Below are positions 7,775-16,545 of a stretch of 44,167 bases of DNA, piece after piece (positions within the stretch are counted from its first letter, which is position 1; each line of letters opens with the position of its first letter). Made by a program: the position numbers and the translations under genes. Below the pieces are notes generated by a model. The model was not told the DNA's origin, searched no databases, and was given only the letters and a program-made list of their open reading frames with translations. The stretch comes from Thermoflexus hugenholtzii JAD2 (GTDB lineage Bacteria; Chloroflexota; Anaerolineae; J036; Brachytrichaceae), in NCBI GenBank assembly GCA_945877855.1, contig CAMDWA010000018.1, forward strand, positions 1 to 44,167. The letters are read 5' to 3'.

Positions 7775-9652
7775 TTATTTGGGCGGGGTTGGGCGTAGGG
7801 CGGTCACATCTTTGGTGACATACACGGTTTGAATGGTGCTGCCCATGCTCGAGTTGACGGGGAATGACATCCCGCGTGACTTGTTGACTTTGCCACCCTT
7901 GAATTCATCGCCGGTGAGGTAGGGGCGCCACAAGGCCACATCGGTTTGGGTGTGTGACCAAATGGCGGGGGCCTCTTCGACCAAGAGCTTTTCAGCTTGG
8001 CGATACATTTCATTGCGCTTGGCGGTGTCGGTCATTGGGCCGGCTTCGTCGAGCAATTTCTGGAAGTTTGCATTGTTCCAGTTATGGCGACCATTGCTCT
8101 TGAACACGCTCAGCATGTTCGATTGATCGAGATAGTCCATGCCGTAGCTGATCATGCCAAAATCCATTTGGGTGGGTTTGGCGTTCAAAGCATCCATGAA
8201 TACTTTCTGCTCAACGATCTTAATTTCGACTGGGATACCCAATACTTTCTTGATTTCATCGCCAAATACTTGGGCGACGGCTTTGCGCACTTCGTTATAC
8301 GATTGGTTGCCTTCGTTGCGCACTTGCAAGGTCAGCTTGTCTACCTTTTGGCCCGATTCAGCATAGAGCTTCTTGGCGAGTTCTGGGTCATACTTTTGAA
8401 TGGGGGCCAGTTCTTGCACGTTTGAGCCGGGGAAACCGGGGGCGAGGAAGGAGACCGCTGGCTTGTTGGATGGCTCTTTGATGATGACTTTTGAGAGTGA
8501 ATCACGGTCGAGCAAATGTGACAAGGCTTGGCGGAATTTCACATTGTTATAGGGAGCCTTCGACATGTCGAAGAAGAAATAGTTGGTGCGGAAGTCGCCA
8601 ACATCGGTCGAGATGTCTTTGTTTAACTTCGGATCATCGAGGGCGAGCTTGAGGTCAGCAACGTTGGCTGGCACGGCATAGTCAATTTTGCCGGCTTGAT
8701 AGGCCTGAATTTGGCTCTCAAATGGCAAGGCGATGATCTTATTGAGATAAGGCTTGAGGTCATCTGGCAAATTCTTGTTGGCCGAGGCGACGTAGCGGGT
8801 GGGTGACCATTCGGTGACGATGAATGGACCAGACGAGACGGCGGTCTTGGGGTCAGAATTGTAGGTTGGGCCATACTTCTCGAGCGCGGCCTTTTGCATT
8901 GGCATGAAATAGAGCAACAAGCTGGGCAAATAAGGCGTTGACTTGGTGGTCTCGATAATCAATTCTTTGGGGTTTGCACCTTGGCGAATACCGATGTCTT
9001 CGAGTTTGCCTTTGCCAGCGGCGGCTTCAGAATAGCCTTTAATATTGCCCTCTTCCAGATACCATACAAAGTCCCAAGCGGTTTTGGGGTTGGCGGTGTG
9101 CTGTAAGGTGGCAATGAAGTCTGCGGCGGTCACAGGTGTGCCGTCCGACCAGTTCAAATCTTCGCGCAACAAGAACGTCCATGTTTTGCCGTCGGCGCTG
9201 GGTTTCCAGCTCTTGGCTGCACCCGGAATGGTCTCAAAGTCTTTGTTGAGGCGGGTGAGCGAAATGGCATACAGGTCTGACAAACCACCACGGTTATAAA
9301 CGCTGGCGGTGATATCAGCAAATTTTGAATCTTTTGAAGCGCCTTGGGCTGGGATGACCATCACTTGTTGGTCGCTGGGGGCGGCATCGGCGGGTAGCTT
9401 CTTGCCAATGCTGTTCATGCCATCGGCGGCGGGTGCTGGGGCGGCTGTGGCGGCGGGCGCTGCCGTTGCAGCAGGTGCGGCGGGTTTTGTGGGTGCGGGT
9501 GCAGCCGGGGCCGTTGTTGCGGCAGGCGCTGCTGTTGCAGCAGGTGCTGCAGGTTTGGCTGGCGCGGCGGTGGGTGTTGGCGACGCACAAGCCGTTAGCG
9601 CAAGGGCGAGCACAACGCTTTGGGTAATGGTATTTGCAAATCGATTTTTCAT
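7775..9652 (-). CDS. Peptide/opine ABC importer solute-binding lipoprotein (SBP family 5)
   Basis: From the ATG at 9652 the protein has 625 residues. It opens with a lipoprotein signal, MKNRFANTITQSVVLALALTAC, in which C22 is the lipid-anchored residue. A low-complexity Ala/Pro/Thr linker of about 55 residues follows, then a family-5 binding domain with GKTWTFLLREDLNWSDGTPV, a hallmark of DppA/OppA-like proteins. A ribosome site AAGGAG lies at 9658-9663 and fixes this start; the longer frame from 9745 has no such site and would bury the signal. It is the first gene of the importer set. It captures the substrate outside the membrane. Confidence 0.92.
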   Translation of the reverse strand: MKNRFANTITQSVVLALALTACASPTPTAAPAKPAAPAATAAPAATTAPAAPAPTKPAAPAATAAPAATAAPAPAADGMNSIGKKLPADAAPSDQQVMVIPAQGASKDSKFADITASVYNRGGLSDLYAISLTRLNKDFETIPGAAKSWKPSADGKTWTFLLREDLNWSDGTPVTAADFIATLQHTANPKTAWDFVWYLEEGNIKGYSEAAAGKGKLEDIGIRQGANPKELIIETTKSTPYLPSLLLYFMPMQKAALEKYGPTYNSDPKTAVSSGPFIVTEWSPTRYVASANKNLPDDLKPYLNKIIALPFESQIQAYQAGKIDYAVPANVADLKLALDDPKLNKDISTDVGDFRTNYFFFDMSKAPYNNVKFRQALSHLLDRDSLSKVIIKEPSNKPAVSFLAPGFPGSNVQELAPIQKYDPELAKKLYAESGQKVDKLTLQVRNEGNQSYNEVRKAVAQVFGDEIKKVLGIPVEIKIVEQKVFMDALNAKPTQMDFGMISYGMDYLDQSNMLSVFKSNGRHNWNNANFQKLLDEAGPMTDTAKRNEMYRQAEKLLVEEAPAIWSHTQTDVALWRPYLTGDEFKGGKVNKSRGMSFPVNSSMGSTIQTVYVTKDVTALRPTPPK

Positions 9653-9892
9653 ATATTCTCCTTTTGATGTCTGATAGGATTTAGTCGATTGACTATAGGT
9701 AATTGTATGCGACTTTTTCATGGCTAATTTAATTCTTATTGCCACATGAGTAAGGTATTGAATTTATGTTAGTTCGTAATATTGCCGCGATACCGCAAAT
9801 TCATCCTATCTCTTTGGGTTTTATGCTTGTAGAGATACGATGAATTTATCTTAATACTGGAATTTATTTTAAATCTTAAATATCTATTTTTT

Positions 9893-10232
9893 GTAAGGGT
9901 CAAGATGCTATCGGAACCATCAAATCGGTATTTTTGCCTAAACTTTTGTCATTTCGAAATTTAAAGACGCAGAGCGCTTGCGCGGTGCGTCCAACAATGT
10001 AAATGAACTAGCTTGTCACCCCGACGCGAAGCGAGGGGTCTTTGCATAACATACCGTTATAGCGTATCTTAAGTAAAGATTCCTCCTCGTTCCTCGTCGG
10101 AATGACAAGTATGATATACAATAAATCTAAGTTCATGAGCAGCAAAGCGAGAAATCTTTGCGTAAATTGAGGCTGAAAGCGTATGTTATGCAAAGATTGA
10201 AATGAAGGTTTCGTTATCATCTTAACCCCTAC
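9893..10232. mobile_element. MITE-like element (family 2) with nested insertion
   Basis: Imperfect terminal inverted repeats of about 34 bp begin GTAAGGGTCAAGATG at the left and, read from the right end on the other strand, GTAGGGGTTAAGATG. A shorter relative lies at 37685-37853. This copy is longer because about 189 bases (9952-10140) interrupt the core after GTCATTTCGA; the core resumes with AGCAAAGCGAGAAATCTTTGC. No transposase is encoded. It fills most of the 9746-10242 gap. Confidence 0.7.
9952..10140 (+). repeat. Dispersed repeat (family 3), forward copy nested in family-2 element
   Basis: It runs from TTTCGAAATTTAAAGACGCAG to AAATCTAAGTTCATGAGC. The reverse complement of 32136-32340 matches it closely at both ends (about 60 bases on one side and 50 on the other) while the middle differs. 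It contains the GTCACCCCGACGCGAAGCGA core. Confidence 0.7.
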
Positions 10233-10242
10233 ACAATTTGCG

Positions 10243-11646
10243 CTATTCGGTCTTCAACGCCAAAATGGGGTCTAGCTGCGTGGTGCGCAAGGCTGGGTAT
10301 AAACCCGCCACTACCCCGATTAAAATTGAGAATAAGGTGCCGGTGATGAGCAACCACACTGGCGTAATAACGCTAAAACTGGCACTGGGTGTTGCGGCTG
10401 CGCCAGCCGTTGTGGCAGTGCCTTGGCCCAAAAATTGGCTGATGATGACACTGAGCACTGCACCTGTTGCCAGCGCAATCAAATTGCCCACCACGCCCCC
10501 AATTAACCCAATGAGACCGGCCTCGCCCAAAAACATAAACATCACATCACGGTTGGTGGCCCCCACCGCCTTCATCAGCCCAATCTCGCGTGAGCGCTCG
10601 TAGATTGCCATCATCATGGTATTGGCGATGCCAAACCCAGCCACCAGCAAGGCAATGCCCCCAATGGCGCTCAGCACAATTTGAATGATGCGAAATGACT
10701 GGTTGAGTTGGCGAATGATGCTGATGGGCGATTGCACGGTGTAGCCCATTTCGAGCAAAATGGTTTCTAGGCGCTGCGCGTCTTGGGGCGAATTGACGCG
10801 CATGATGGCTTGATTATAGCCGTCTTGTTCGGGGTTGGCGCGGTTGCCACTTTGCCAGGTGTTCATTTCAATCACCTCGCGCACTGGCAAATAGATCATG
10901 CGATCTTGGCTGCTGCCGGTTTTTTTGAGCACCCCTGCCACCAAAAAGGTCCATTGTTGCTGCACTGGGCGGCGGTCGGGGCCGATTTTGTTACCCATAA
11001 ATTGAATACGCTGATCTTGTAACGGCTGGGGTTCGGGGGTGCTGATGGCTGGCGCATTGGCGGCGGCGGCTGAGCCAGCCGCGCCCGGGCGGGCGGGTTG
11101 CCGTCGGGCGCTGGCATCAAAAAACAAACGCCCGACCTCGGCCCCCACCACAATTTGGCCGGGGCCTAATTCGGCATTGCCGCTCTCAAGCTCATAGCCG
11201 AGGCTATCGAATAAATCCGGGTCAACCCCCACCATTTCTTGGGCAAAGCCATCTAAGCGATTGAGCCGCAGCCGAAAACTGTTTTGTAAATTTAAGGTCG
11301 GTGCAACCCCTTTCACGCCGGGCAGCGCATTTAATTCATCGAGCGCGGCTTGTTTGATTTTAGGCGTGAATTGGGCTTGGTTTAACGTAAAATCAGTGGC
11401 TGCTTCGGGGTCAGTGCTGGCGCTCAAGGCGCTCTGCACATCCAAATTGGGGGTCAGGCGCATCTCGGTCAGGTCATTCGAGCTGCTCATGCTCTTGATG
11501 GCGCTTTCTTGCAAGCCCACGCCCAACGATACCAATAACACCACCGAGGCCGTGCCGATCACCACGCCCAAGGCTGTCATCAGCGCCCGCACTTTCATGC
11601 GTAGCAAATTAAACACAATCATGCGGATGAGTTCGAGAATATTCAT
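10243..11646 (-). CDS. MacB/FtsX-type ABC transporter permease
   Basis: The 467-residue protein has the layout of MacB-type permeases: one membrane helix near the N-terminus (KVRALMTALGVVIGTASVVLL), a large external MacB periplasmic-core domain (about 50-335), and three C-terminal helices (about 340-460) including IQIVLSAIGGIALLVAGFGI and the family segment MMMAIYERSREIGLMKAVGA. There is an Ala/Pro-rich insert in the external domain near residue 190. It should move envelope molecules or peptides out of, or within, the membrane, using the separate ATPase at 13817-14518. It is last in a four-gene set with the CARDB and Yip1-like genes. Confidence 0.9.
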   Translation of the reverse strand: MNILELIRMIVFNLLRMKVRALMTALGVVIGTASVVLLVSLGVGLQESAIKSMSSSNDLTEMRLTPNLDVQSALSASTDPEAATDFTLNQAQFTPKIKQAALDELNALPGVKGVAPTLNLQNSFRLRLNRLDGFAQEMVGVDPDLFDSLGYELESGNAELGPGQIVVGAEVGRLFFDASARRQPARPGAAGSAAAANAPAISTPEPQPLQDQRIQFMGNKIGPDRRPVQQQWTFLVAGVLKKTGSSQDRMIYLPVREVIEMNTWQSGNRANPEQDGYNQAIMRVNSPQDAQRLETILLEMGYTVQSPISIIRQLNQSFRIIQIVLSAIGGIALLVAGFGIANTMMMAIYERSREIGLMKAVGATNRDVMFMFLGEAGLIGLIGGVVGNLIALATGAVLSVIISQFLGQGTATTAGAAATPSASFSVITPVWLLITGTLFSILIGVVAGLYPALRTTQLDPILALKTE

Positions 11647-11647
11647 A

Positions 11648-11745
11648 AAGGTGGCAGGTGAAAAGTGAAAAGTGAAAAGTGAAAAGTAGAAAGTGCAAAG
11701 CCGCAGTTATTACTTGCTACTTTTCACTTTTTACTTTTCACTTTC
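11648..11745. repeat. AAAGTG-type spacer repeat hairpin
   Basis: AAAGTGAAAAGTGAAAAG units (about 11660-11700) are followed by complementary CTTTTCACTTTTTAC units (about 11720-11745), between the CARDB gene and the permease gene. Confidence 0.75.
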
Positions 11746-13746
11746 CTAGCTTCCTAACCCCAATAACCCCTTGAGCAAGCGGATGATAAAGCTGTCTGGC
11801 TGGGTTTGATTTTGGGGTTGGGTAGTTTGGGGGCGATTGTTGGGGTTGGCCGGATTGGGCGCGTTTTGGGTTTGCGATACAACGATGGTGCGGCTGACCT
11901 CGATGGGTATTTTTTCGATGATGGCTTGTGGCTGGTTAAACTCGTCGAGATAATTAAGACGCACCTCTAAAATTTGTGGGCCGGGTGCTTGTGGCACCAC
12001 CACCGTGTCAAAGGTATTGATGCCGCCGCCGTTGATGGGGCCGAGATAGCGCGAGGGTAGCCGCACCTGCATTTGTTCGCTCGCCACATCAACCGTGCTG
12101 ACATTGACACTTTGGCTGCTCAAATTGAGCATTTCGAGCGACACCGGCACGGCTTGCCCAACGATCGCGCTGGTAATGGCGCGGGTGGTGCTGATGCGAA
12201 AGACCGGTCTGCGCCGCACTTGCAGGCTGATAAATTGTGATTCTTTATATTTTGTGCCTTTTGGGTCTTCGTAATTTAGCGCCACCTCAAGGTTATATGA
12301 GCCGGGTGTGGCGTTGCCATCAATGAATAACGATTGCGATAGATTGGCGTTTTTGCCCACTTCTAAGTTTGGCACAAATTGCACATTGCTTGCGCCAATA
12401 GGTGAAAATGGCTTAAGTGATGCGCCGGTATCGCCACCCAACGCTACCGACATGCGGTTGGCCGCACTGCCGCCCACATTTTGCAAGCTCAAATTCAGGG
12501 TAAAAGGTTGCCCAACATACAGCGGTTGCGGGCTTGCGCCAACATTGCCCAATACCATTTGGGGGCGTGCTAAGGTGCTGGCGAGCACATCAATGCCAAT
12601 TTGTTGGGTCAAGTTATACACTTGCCCCGCCGCATCCACATAATCAAGCGTCACCTCGATGCCTTTGCGCCCGGCTGTTACGGCGCGGTTAATGGTAAGC
12701 GGCTGATACATTTCGGCGTTTTCGCCCGCGCCGATCACATTGAGGCTGGTGATATTGCTGTCATCAGCCGGGGCCACCACGTCGGGCGAGCCAAATTTCA
12801 CCAAAATGTTGGTGGCGGCCTTGTTGCCGCGATTGGTTAATTGCAAGGTAACGGTAAAGGTGTCGTCGGGGCCGAGTTCCTTTTTGGGCGAATCAATCTT
12901 GACACGGCTGATGACCAGTTGTGGCTTGCCAGCCGGTGTGGGCAAGGGGGTGGGGGTGGGGCGCGGCGTTTCAACTTCAACCGGCACGCTGGCGTTAAAT
13001 GTGTAGTGTTTGCCCTCAAAATCGTTGGCCCCAAGGTTAATTTTGACTTCTTGAATGCCCCCTTGAATATTATCGGGCGCACGCAAGCGTTGGCGCACAC
13101 CGGTGCTGGCGTTGATATTGACCAAACCCATCAAATAGCCATTCGACGCGCCCACCGGCACAAATGCCCCGCCCGCAAACGAAATGAGCGTATTTTCGGC
13201 CCCGCGGCTGCCGGTGTTATAAAACAACACCGACACTTCAAATTCTTCGCCGGGTTTGACCTTGCTGGGGCTGATGGTGTAATTTTGCAGCGTTAGCACG
13301 GGTTGGCCGGGCACCGGGGTGGGGTTGGCTGGGGTTGCGGTCGGCACGACGATGGGCTGGGTGACGGTGATTTTGCTGAACAGGTTAGAACATTCACCCG
13401 TAGCCGTGTTGCGCACCACCAAATTGTAATCGGCGGCGGGGCGGCTGGTGGGCACGGTGGCGCGTAATAAGGTCGAGGTGATAAATTCGGTGGCAATTAG
13501 CCCAACCCCGACCATATCGACCTTCGAGCTGGCGGTAAAGCCATAGCCGTAAATGGTGAGCGCCGTTTCATAGCTTTGCGCTGCCAAGCGTGGGGTGACA
13601 TCATCGATACGAATGGTGGGCGGGTTGGGGTTTGGGCAGCCAATTTGCAGCGCTGGCGCGGCCCATATTGCACCCACATTGCCTTGGGTAGCCCCCATCA
13701 GTCCCAAAATGATGAAAATTCTTATAAAAATAATAAAACGTTGCAT
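11746..13746 (-). CDS. Exported multi-domain CARDB-repeat protein (ABC partner)
   Basis: A signal peptide (MQRFIIFIRIFIILGLMG) leads into an IPT/TIG-like domain (about 43-130; TPRLAAQSYETALTIYGYGF), then three to four immunoglobulin-like CARDB/COG1361 domains separated by Pro/Thr linkers such as PTPTPLPTP. Each repeat has the phrase pattern of a growing external beta-sandwich protein (for example VKPGEEFEVSVLFYNTG). The last 15 residues (SFIIRLLKGLLGLGS) form an amphipathic or membrane-binding helix. It sits between the ATPase and the permease genes, so it is likely the extracytoplasmic partner of the MacB-like transporter in a cell without a normal outer-membrane channel. That role is inferred from position only. 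Confidence 0.8.
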   Translation of the reverse strand: MQRFIIFIRIFIILGLMGATQGNVGAIWAAPALQIGCPNPNPPTIRIDDVTPRLAAQSYETALTIYGYGFTASSKVDMVGVGLIATEFITSTLLRATVPTSRPAADYNLVVRNTATGECSNLFSKITVTQPIVVPTATPANPTPVPGQPVLTLQNYTISPSKVKPGEEFEVSVLFYNTGSRGAENTLISFAGGAFVPVGASNGYLMGLVNINASTGVRQRLRAPDNIQGGIQEVKINLGANDFEGKHYTFNASVPVEVETPRPTPTPLPTPAGKPQLVISRVKIDSPKKELGPDDTFTVTLQLTNRGNKAATNILVKFGSPDVVAPADDSNITSLNVIGAGENAEMYQPLTINRAVTAGRKGIEVTLDYVDAAGQVYNLTQQIGIDVLASTLARPQMVLGNVGASPQPLYVGQPFTLNLSLQNVGGSAANRMSVALGGDTGASLKPFSPIGASNVQFVPNLEVGKNANLSQSLFIDGNATPGSYNLEVALNYEDPKGTKYKESQFISLQVRRRPVFRISTTRAITSAIVGQAVPVSLEMLNLSSQSVNVSTVDVASEQMQVRLPSRYLGPINGGGINTFDTVVVPQAPGPQILEVRLNYLDEFNQPQAIIEKIPIEVSRTIVVSQTQNAPNPANPNNRPQTTQPQNQTQPDSFIIRLLKGLLGLGS

Positions 13747-13778
13747 GATTTATTTGTTCTTTTAGGGTTTAAAGTGAA

Positions 13779-13817
13779 AAAACTGCCTGAAGCGCTCAAA
13801 GCGCTTTCGGCAGTTTT
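13779..13817. terminator. Hairpin between ATPase gene and CARDB gene
   Basis: Outer arms AAAACTGCC (13779-13787) and GGCAGTTTT (13809-13817) close over an inner AAGCGCT/AGCGCTT stem. On the minus strand it ends in TTTT after the hairpin, so a terminator or attenuator between the two genes is plausible. Confidence 0.55.
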
Positions 13818-14518
13818 CATCCTTCATCCTTCATCTTTTCTCCTTCCTCCACTACTTTGCCATCTTTCAAGCGCATCACGCGTGATGCAAACGCAATGAC
13901 GGCGGCATCGTGCGATACTAACAACACGGTGCGGCCCTGTGCATGTAGCCCTTGCAGCACTTGCATCACATCTAGCCCCGATTTGCTGTCGAGGTTGCCG
14001 GTGGGTTCATCGGCAAAAATAATGGGCGGGTTGTTGACCAAAGCGCGGGCAATGGCGACGCGCTGTTGTTGCCCGCCCGACATTTGCCCGGGTTTGTGCG
14101 CAAAACGATGCGCTAACCCCACCTGATCCAGTAGCGCCTGCGCCCGTTTCTGGCGTTCACGCGCTGGCACACCCGCAAAAATCATCGGTAGCTCGACATT
14201 TTGTTGGGCGGTCATGCTCGAAATGAGGTTGAAGCCCTGAAAGACGAAGCCGACATCTTGCCGCCGATAGCTGGCGAGTTCGTTTTCGTCGAGCAGGGCA
14301 ATGTTTTTGCCCTGCACCCAAATCTCGCCACTGCTGGGGCGGTCCATGCCGCTTAATACATATAGCAGTGTGCTTTTGCCCGACCCCGATGACCCCGTGA
14401 TGCCCAAAAATTCGCCTGTTTGCACCGTAATATCTACGCCGTCAAGGGCACGCACAACGTCGTCGCCCAAAATAAATTGGCGGGTGATGGCGCGGCCATA
14501 GATGATCGGGTCGCTCAT
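13817..14518 (-). CDS. ABC transporter ATP-binding protein, LolD/MacB type
   Basis: The 233-residue cytosolic ATPase has all motor motifs: Walker [11 protein letters not shown] (41-50), Q-loop at FQGFN, signature [13 protein letters not shown] (146-158), Walker [14 protein letters not shown] (166-178) and switch histidine H203 in LVSHD. The PTGNLDS form is typical of the LolD/MacB/FtsE group, which pairs with FtsX-like permeases, and such a permease lies at 10243. The last residues (GEKMKDEG) are encoded by spacer repeat sequence, showing that repeats have eroded the gene end. It starts 9 bases after the stop of the Yip1-like gene. Confidence 0.93.
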   Translation of the reverse strand: MSDPIIYGRAITRQFILGDDVVRALDGVDITVQTGEFLGITGSSGSGKSTLLYVLSGMDRPSSGEIWVQGKNIALLDENELASYRRQDVGFVFQGFNLISSMTAQQNVELPMIFAGVPARERQKRAQALLDQVGLAHRFAHKPGQMSGGQQQRVAIARALVNNPPIIFADEPTGNLDSKSGLDVMQVLQGLHAQGRTVLLVSHDAAVIAFASRVMRLKDGKVVEEGEKMKDEG

Positions 14519-14527
14519 AACCGATAA

Positions 14528-15436
14528 TTAACCCAGCGCCCCATTCATCAACATGGGCACTGCCGTAAATAGGGCAAAGAGCAATACGATGACGGCGACA
14601 GTGACGATCGCTTGGCGTAAGCGCAGCCGTGCAATCACCATCATGCCGATGACGATTAAACCCAAATGCCAAATTTGAAAGACATCGGCATAGGCCAACA
14701 GCGCCCGCAAAAATGCGGTCGTGAATGAGGTGCTGTTTTCGGCGGTGAGGGTGATTAACCCCGAAAGCCCAGCTTGCCCAAGCGTGCCGGTGCTGGCTCC
14801 GATCAGCAAATAGAGCAACTGTCCAACCCCACGCAAAGCCAGTGGCAAGGCTGCTGTTAACATCAGCTTAAACAAAATGCCAAAGGTGGCACGCCCACCG
14901 CCGATGGCGCTGCCGAGCATGAGCGCTAGGCCCCATACCGACCACAACAACAATTGCCCAGCAAAGCCAGCCGCGGCGCTTAAAATGGGAATAGCTTGGG
15001 TGGGAATAATGCTAGGTAATGCTAGCGACCCCAGTTGTGAAAGTGAGCCTAAGGCCCCAGAGGGCGTGGCTTGCGCGGTTCGTTGGTTGGGGGTGCGGGC
15101 CGCCGCATTGCCCCCAAAATTGGGTACAGCATTATTTTGATTTTGTCCGCCGGTAGTTGGGGCATTCCCAAAGTTGGGGGTTTGGCCTTGGGGGCGGGCT
15201 GTTTGTTGTTGGGCGCGTTGGGCGCTAAAGGCAGCCGCGCTGCTTTGCCGCCGCCCACTGCTCAGCGCCGCTGGCGTAATGATAAGCAGGGCCAGTAAGG
15301 CCAACAAAACCCACCACACCCAGCGCGATTGTTGCGGCAAGGCCGCAAATGCGGCTTTGGGGCGGCGTAGCACATTGACAAAATAAGCCATGCCGATGCT
15401 TTCATTGGCACGCGGGGCACTCATATCTAAGGTCAT
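14528..15436 (-). CDS. Yip1-like polytopic membrane protein
   Basis: From the ATG at 15436 the protein has 302 residues; the AAAGGAG site at 15441-15447 fixes this start over an in-frame ATG at 15451. After a cytosolic N-terminus with RRPKAAFAALPQQS, typical of Yip1-domain proteins, there is one helix (WVWWVLLALLALLIITPAAL), a long Gln/Asn/Pro-rich external segment (about 65-130; reads QQQTARPQGQ, GGQNQNN), then four to five helices. It heads the four-gene set with ATPase, CARDB protein and permease. A scaffold or regulator of the transporter is inferred; no enzymatic motif is seen. Confidence 0.75.
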   Translation of the reverse strand: MTLDMSAPRANESIGMAYFVNVLRRPKAAFAALPQQSRWVWWVLLALLALLIITPAALSSGRRQSSAAAFSAQRAQQQTARPQGQTPNFGNAPTTGGQNQNNAVPNFGGNAAARTPNQRTAQATPSGALGSLSQLGSLALPSIIPTQAIPILSAAAGFAGQLLLWSVWGLALMLGSAIGGGRATFGILFKLMLTAALPLALRGVGQLLYLLIGASTGTLGQAGLSGLITLTAENSTSFTTAFLRALLAYADVFQIWHLGLIVIGMMVIARLRLRQAIVTVAVIVLLFALFTAVPMLMNGALG

Positions 15437-15447
15437 AACGCTCCTTT

Positions 15448-15483
15448 GCACATACGTTGGTTAAATTTAACCTGAGTATGTGC
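15448..15483. promoter_or_regulatory. 36-bp interrupted palindrome upstream of the Yip1/ABC operon
   Basis: Outer arms GCACATAC (15448-15455) and GTATGTGC (15476-15483) enclose GGTTAAATTTAACC (15459-15472), itself perfectly palindromic, with equal 3-base gaps. It touches the ribosome site of the first gene. An operator bound by a symmetric regulator or an RNA hairpin is likely. Confidence 0.6.
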
Positions 15484-15486
15484 TGA

Positions 15487-15535
15487 GTAACATTTTATGA
15501 CATGTCGGCGGCTTGAACGTAAAAATTTTGCAAAA
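15487..15535. repeat. 49-bp direct repeat, copy 1 (flanks phosphotransferase gene)
   Basis: It runs from GTAACATTTTATGACA to ATTTTGCAAAA. Copy 2 at 16478-16526 matches at 43 of 49 positions in the same orientation. Confidence 0.8.
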
Positions 15536-15658
15536 ATCGGGAGATGAGTGGGGCTGTAATCTGCGTATCAATATCCTTTCTGGCATTTTCCGACCCTTTC
15601 AGCTATACCTTCACGTAGTGTAAAAGGATATGGATGTCCGTTGCCAGCCAGTTTTTTG

Positions 15659-16447
15659 TCACTTGTTCAGAATGTTCTCAATAATCCGCCGCTTGTTATT
15701 GTGAAATACTTCGGCCTCCCTACGCCAATGGCTTAGGTGACCTTCCGCCATCAGCTTTTCAGTTGCTTGATCACCAATCATTTTTCGGATGTGTTCCTCA
15801 TCACCCATCTGCCACAAAACCGCTTCTATCATCTCGATCAACTCAGTTGTAAGCGGGACGCCGTATTTCGAGCACAGCAATTTCAACCGCCTACTTTCAT
15901 TTGCCAAGTCTTTTTCAGCATATGGAATCTGGTCGGCGCTATTAAGTGACAACGGGGTTAACCAATACGCGGCATAAGCCACATCTCTCAGGCGAGGCCC
16001 CGGCCCCGCGAGGTCAAAATCAATGATTCCTACGGCTCGCTTTTCGGCATAGACGAGGTTGTATAGTCCAAAATCGTTGTGACAAATAACCTCGTGCTTT
16101 GTGACATCAGGATACACAAACGCCCAGTTATTAATATCTGCCCGAAAATCAACGGTGGAATCGTGATACTGGCGAAGAAGTTGGGCTGCTGAGGTGAGAG
16201 ACTCCTCATTTTCCCAAGCAAATGTTGGGATTCCGACCTGCCCTTCTAGGAACGACAAAATCTCTCGATTCTTTTCGTCATAGCCAAGAAATCGTGGGCT
16301 GCCGACAAACCCTTTTGCCTCCAAGTGTTGCAATAGGCTGTGAATTGAATGGCTTGAGGGTGAGGGATTACGCCGAACCGTATTGCCAATCCGAAAAACA
16401 CCAGCATTGACGTTTCCACCGGATAATGGGATTTCGTCATCAGTCAT
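15659..16447 (-). CDS. Aminoglycoside/choline-kinase-fold phosphotransferase (APH family)
   Basis: From the ATG at 16447 (MTDDEIPLSGGNVN) the protein has 262 residues. It shows the APH-fold catalytic loop HNDFGLYN (123-130), with the catalytic Asp, and the metal-binding IIDFDLAGPGPR (141-152). The opening GGNVNAGVFRIGNTVRR is common in a COG0510/APH-like group often annotated as phosphotransferase enzyme family. It phosphorylates a small hydroxylated molecule in the cytosol; drug resistance is not shown. An upstream ATG at 16474 would add nine residues with no ribosome site. The gene lies between two 49-bp direct repeats and interrupts two unrelated operons, so it looks like an insertion. Confidence 0.82.
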   Translation of the reverse strand: MTDDEIPLSGGNVNAGVFRIGNTVRRNPSPSSHSIHSLLQHLEAKGFVGSPRFLGYDEKNREILSFLEGQVGIPTFAWENEESLTSAAQLLRQYHDSTVDFRADINNWAFVYPDVTKHEVICHNDFGLYNLVYAEKRAVGIIDFDLAGPGPRLRDVAYAAYWLTPLSLNSADQIPYAEKDLANESRRLKLLCSKYGVPLTTELIEMIEAVLWQMGDEEHIRKMIGDQATEKLMAEGHLSHWRREAEVFHNNKRRIIENILNK

Positions 16448-16477
16448 GGCGCATAGAGTACCATTCGTGGGCACCGG

Positions 16478-16526
16478 GTAACATTTTATGACACGTTAGC
16501 GCCCTGAACGTAAAAGTTTTGCAAAA
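16478..16526. repeat. 49-bp direct repeat, copy 2
   Basis: The partner of 15487-15535, with six mismatches. It lies between the phosphotransferase start and the stop of the double-SnoaL gene. Confidence 0.8.
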
Positions 16527-16545
16527 CCTGTGAGCAGCCCTTCAT

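Noticed and set aside
15659..16447. Antibiotic resistance gene
   Set aside because: Only the general APH fold is visible; many such proteins phosphorylate metabolites, so a resistance call is not supported.
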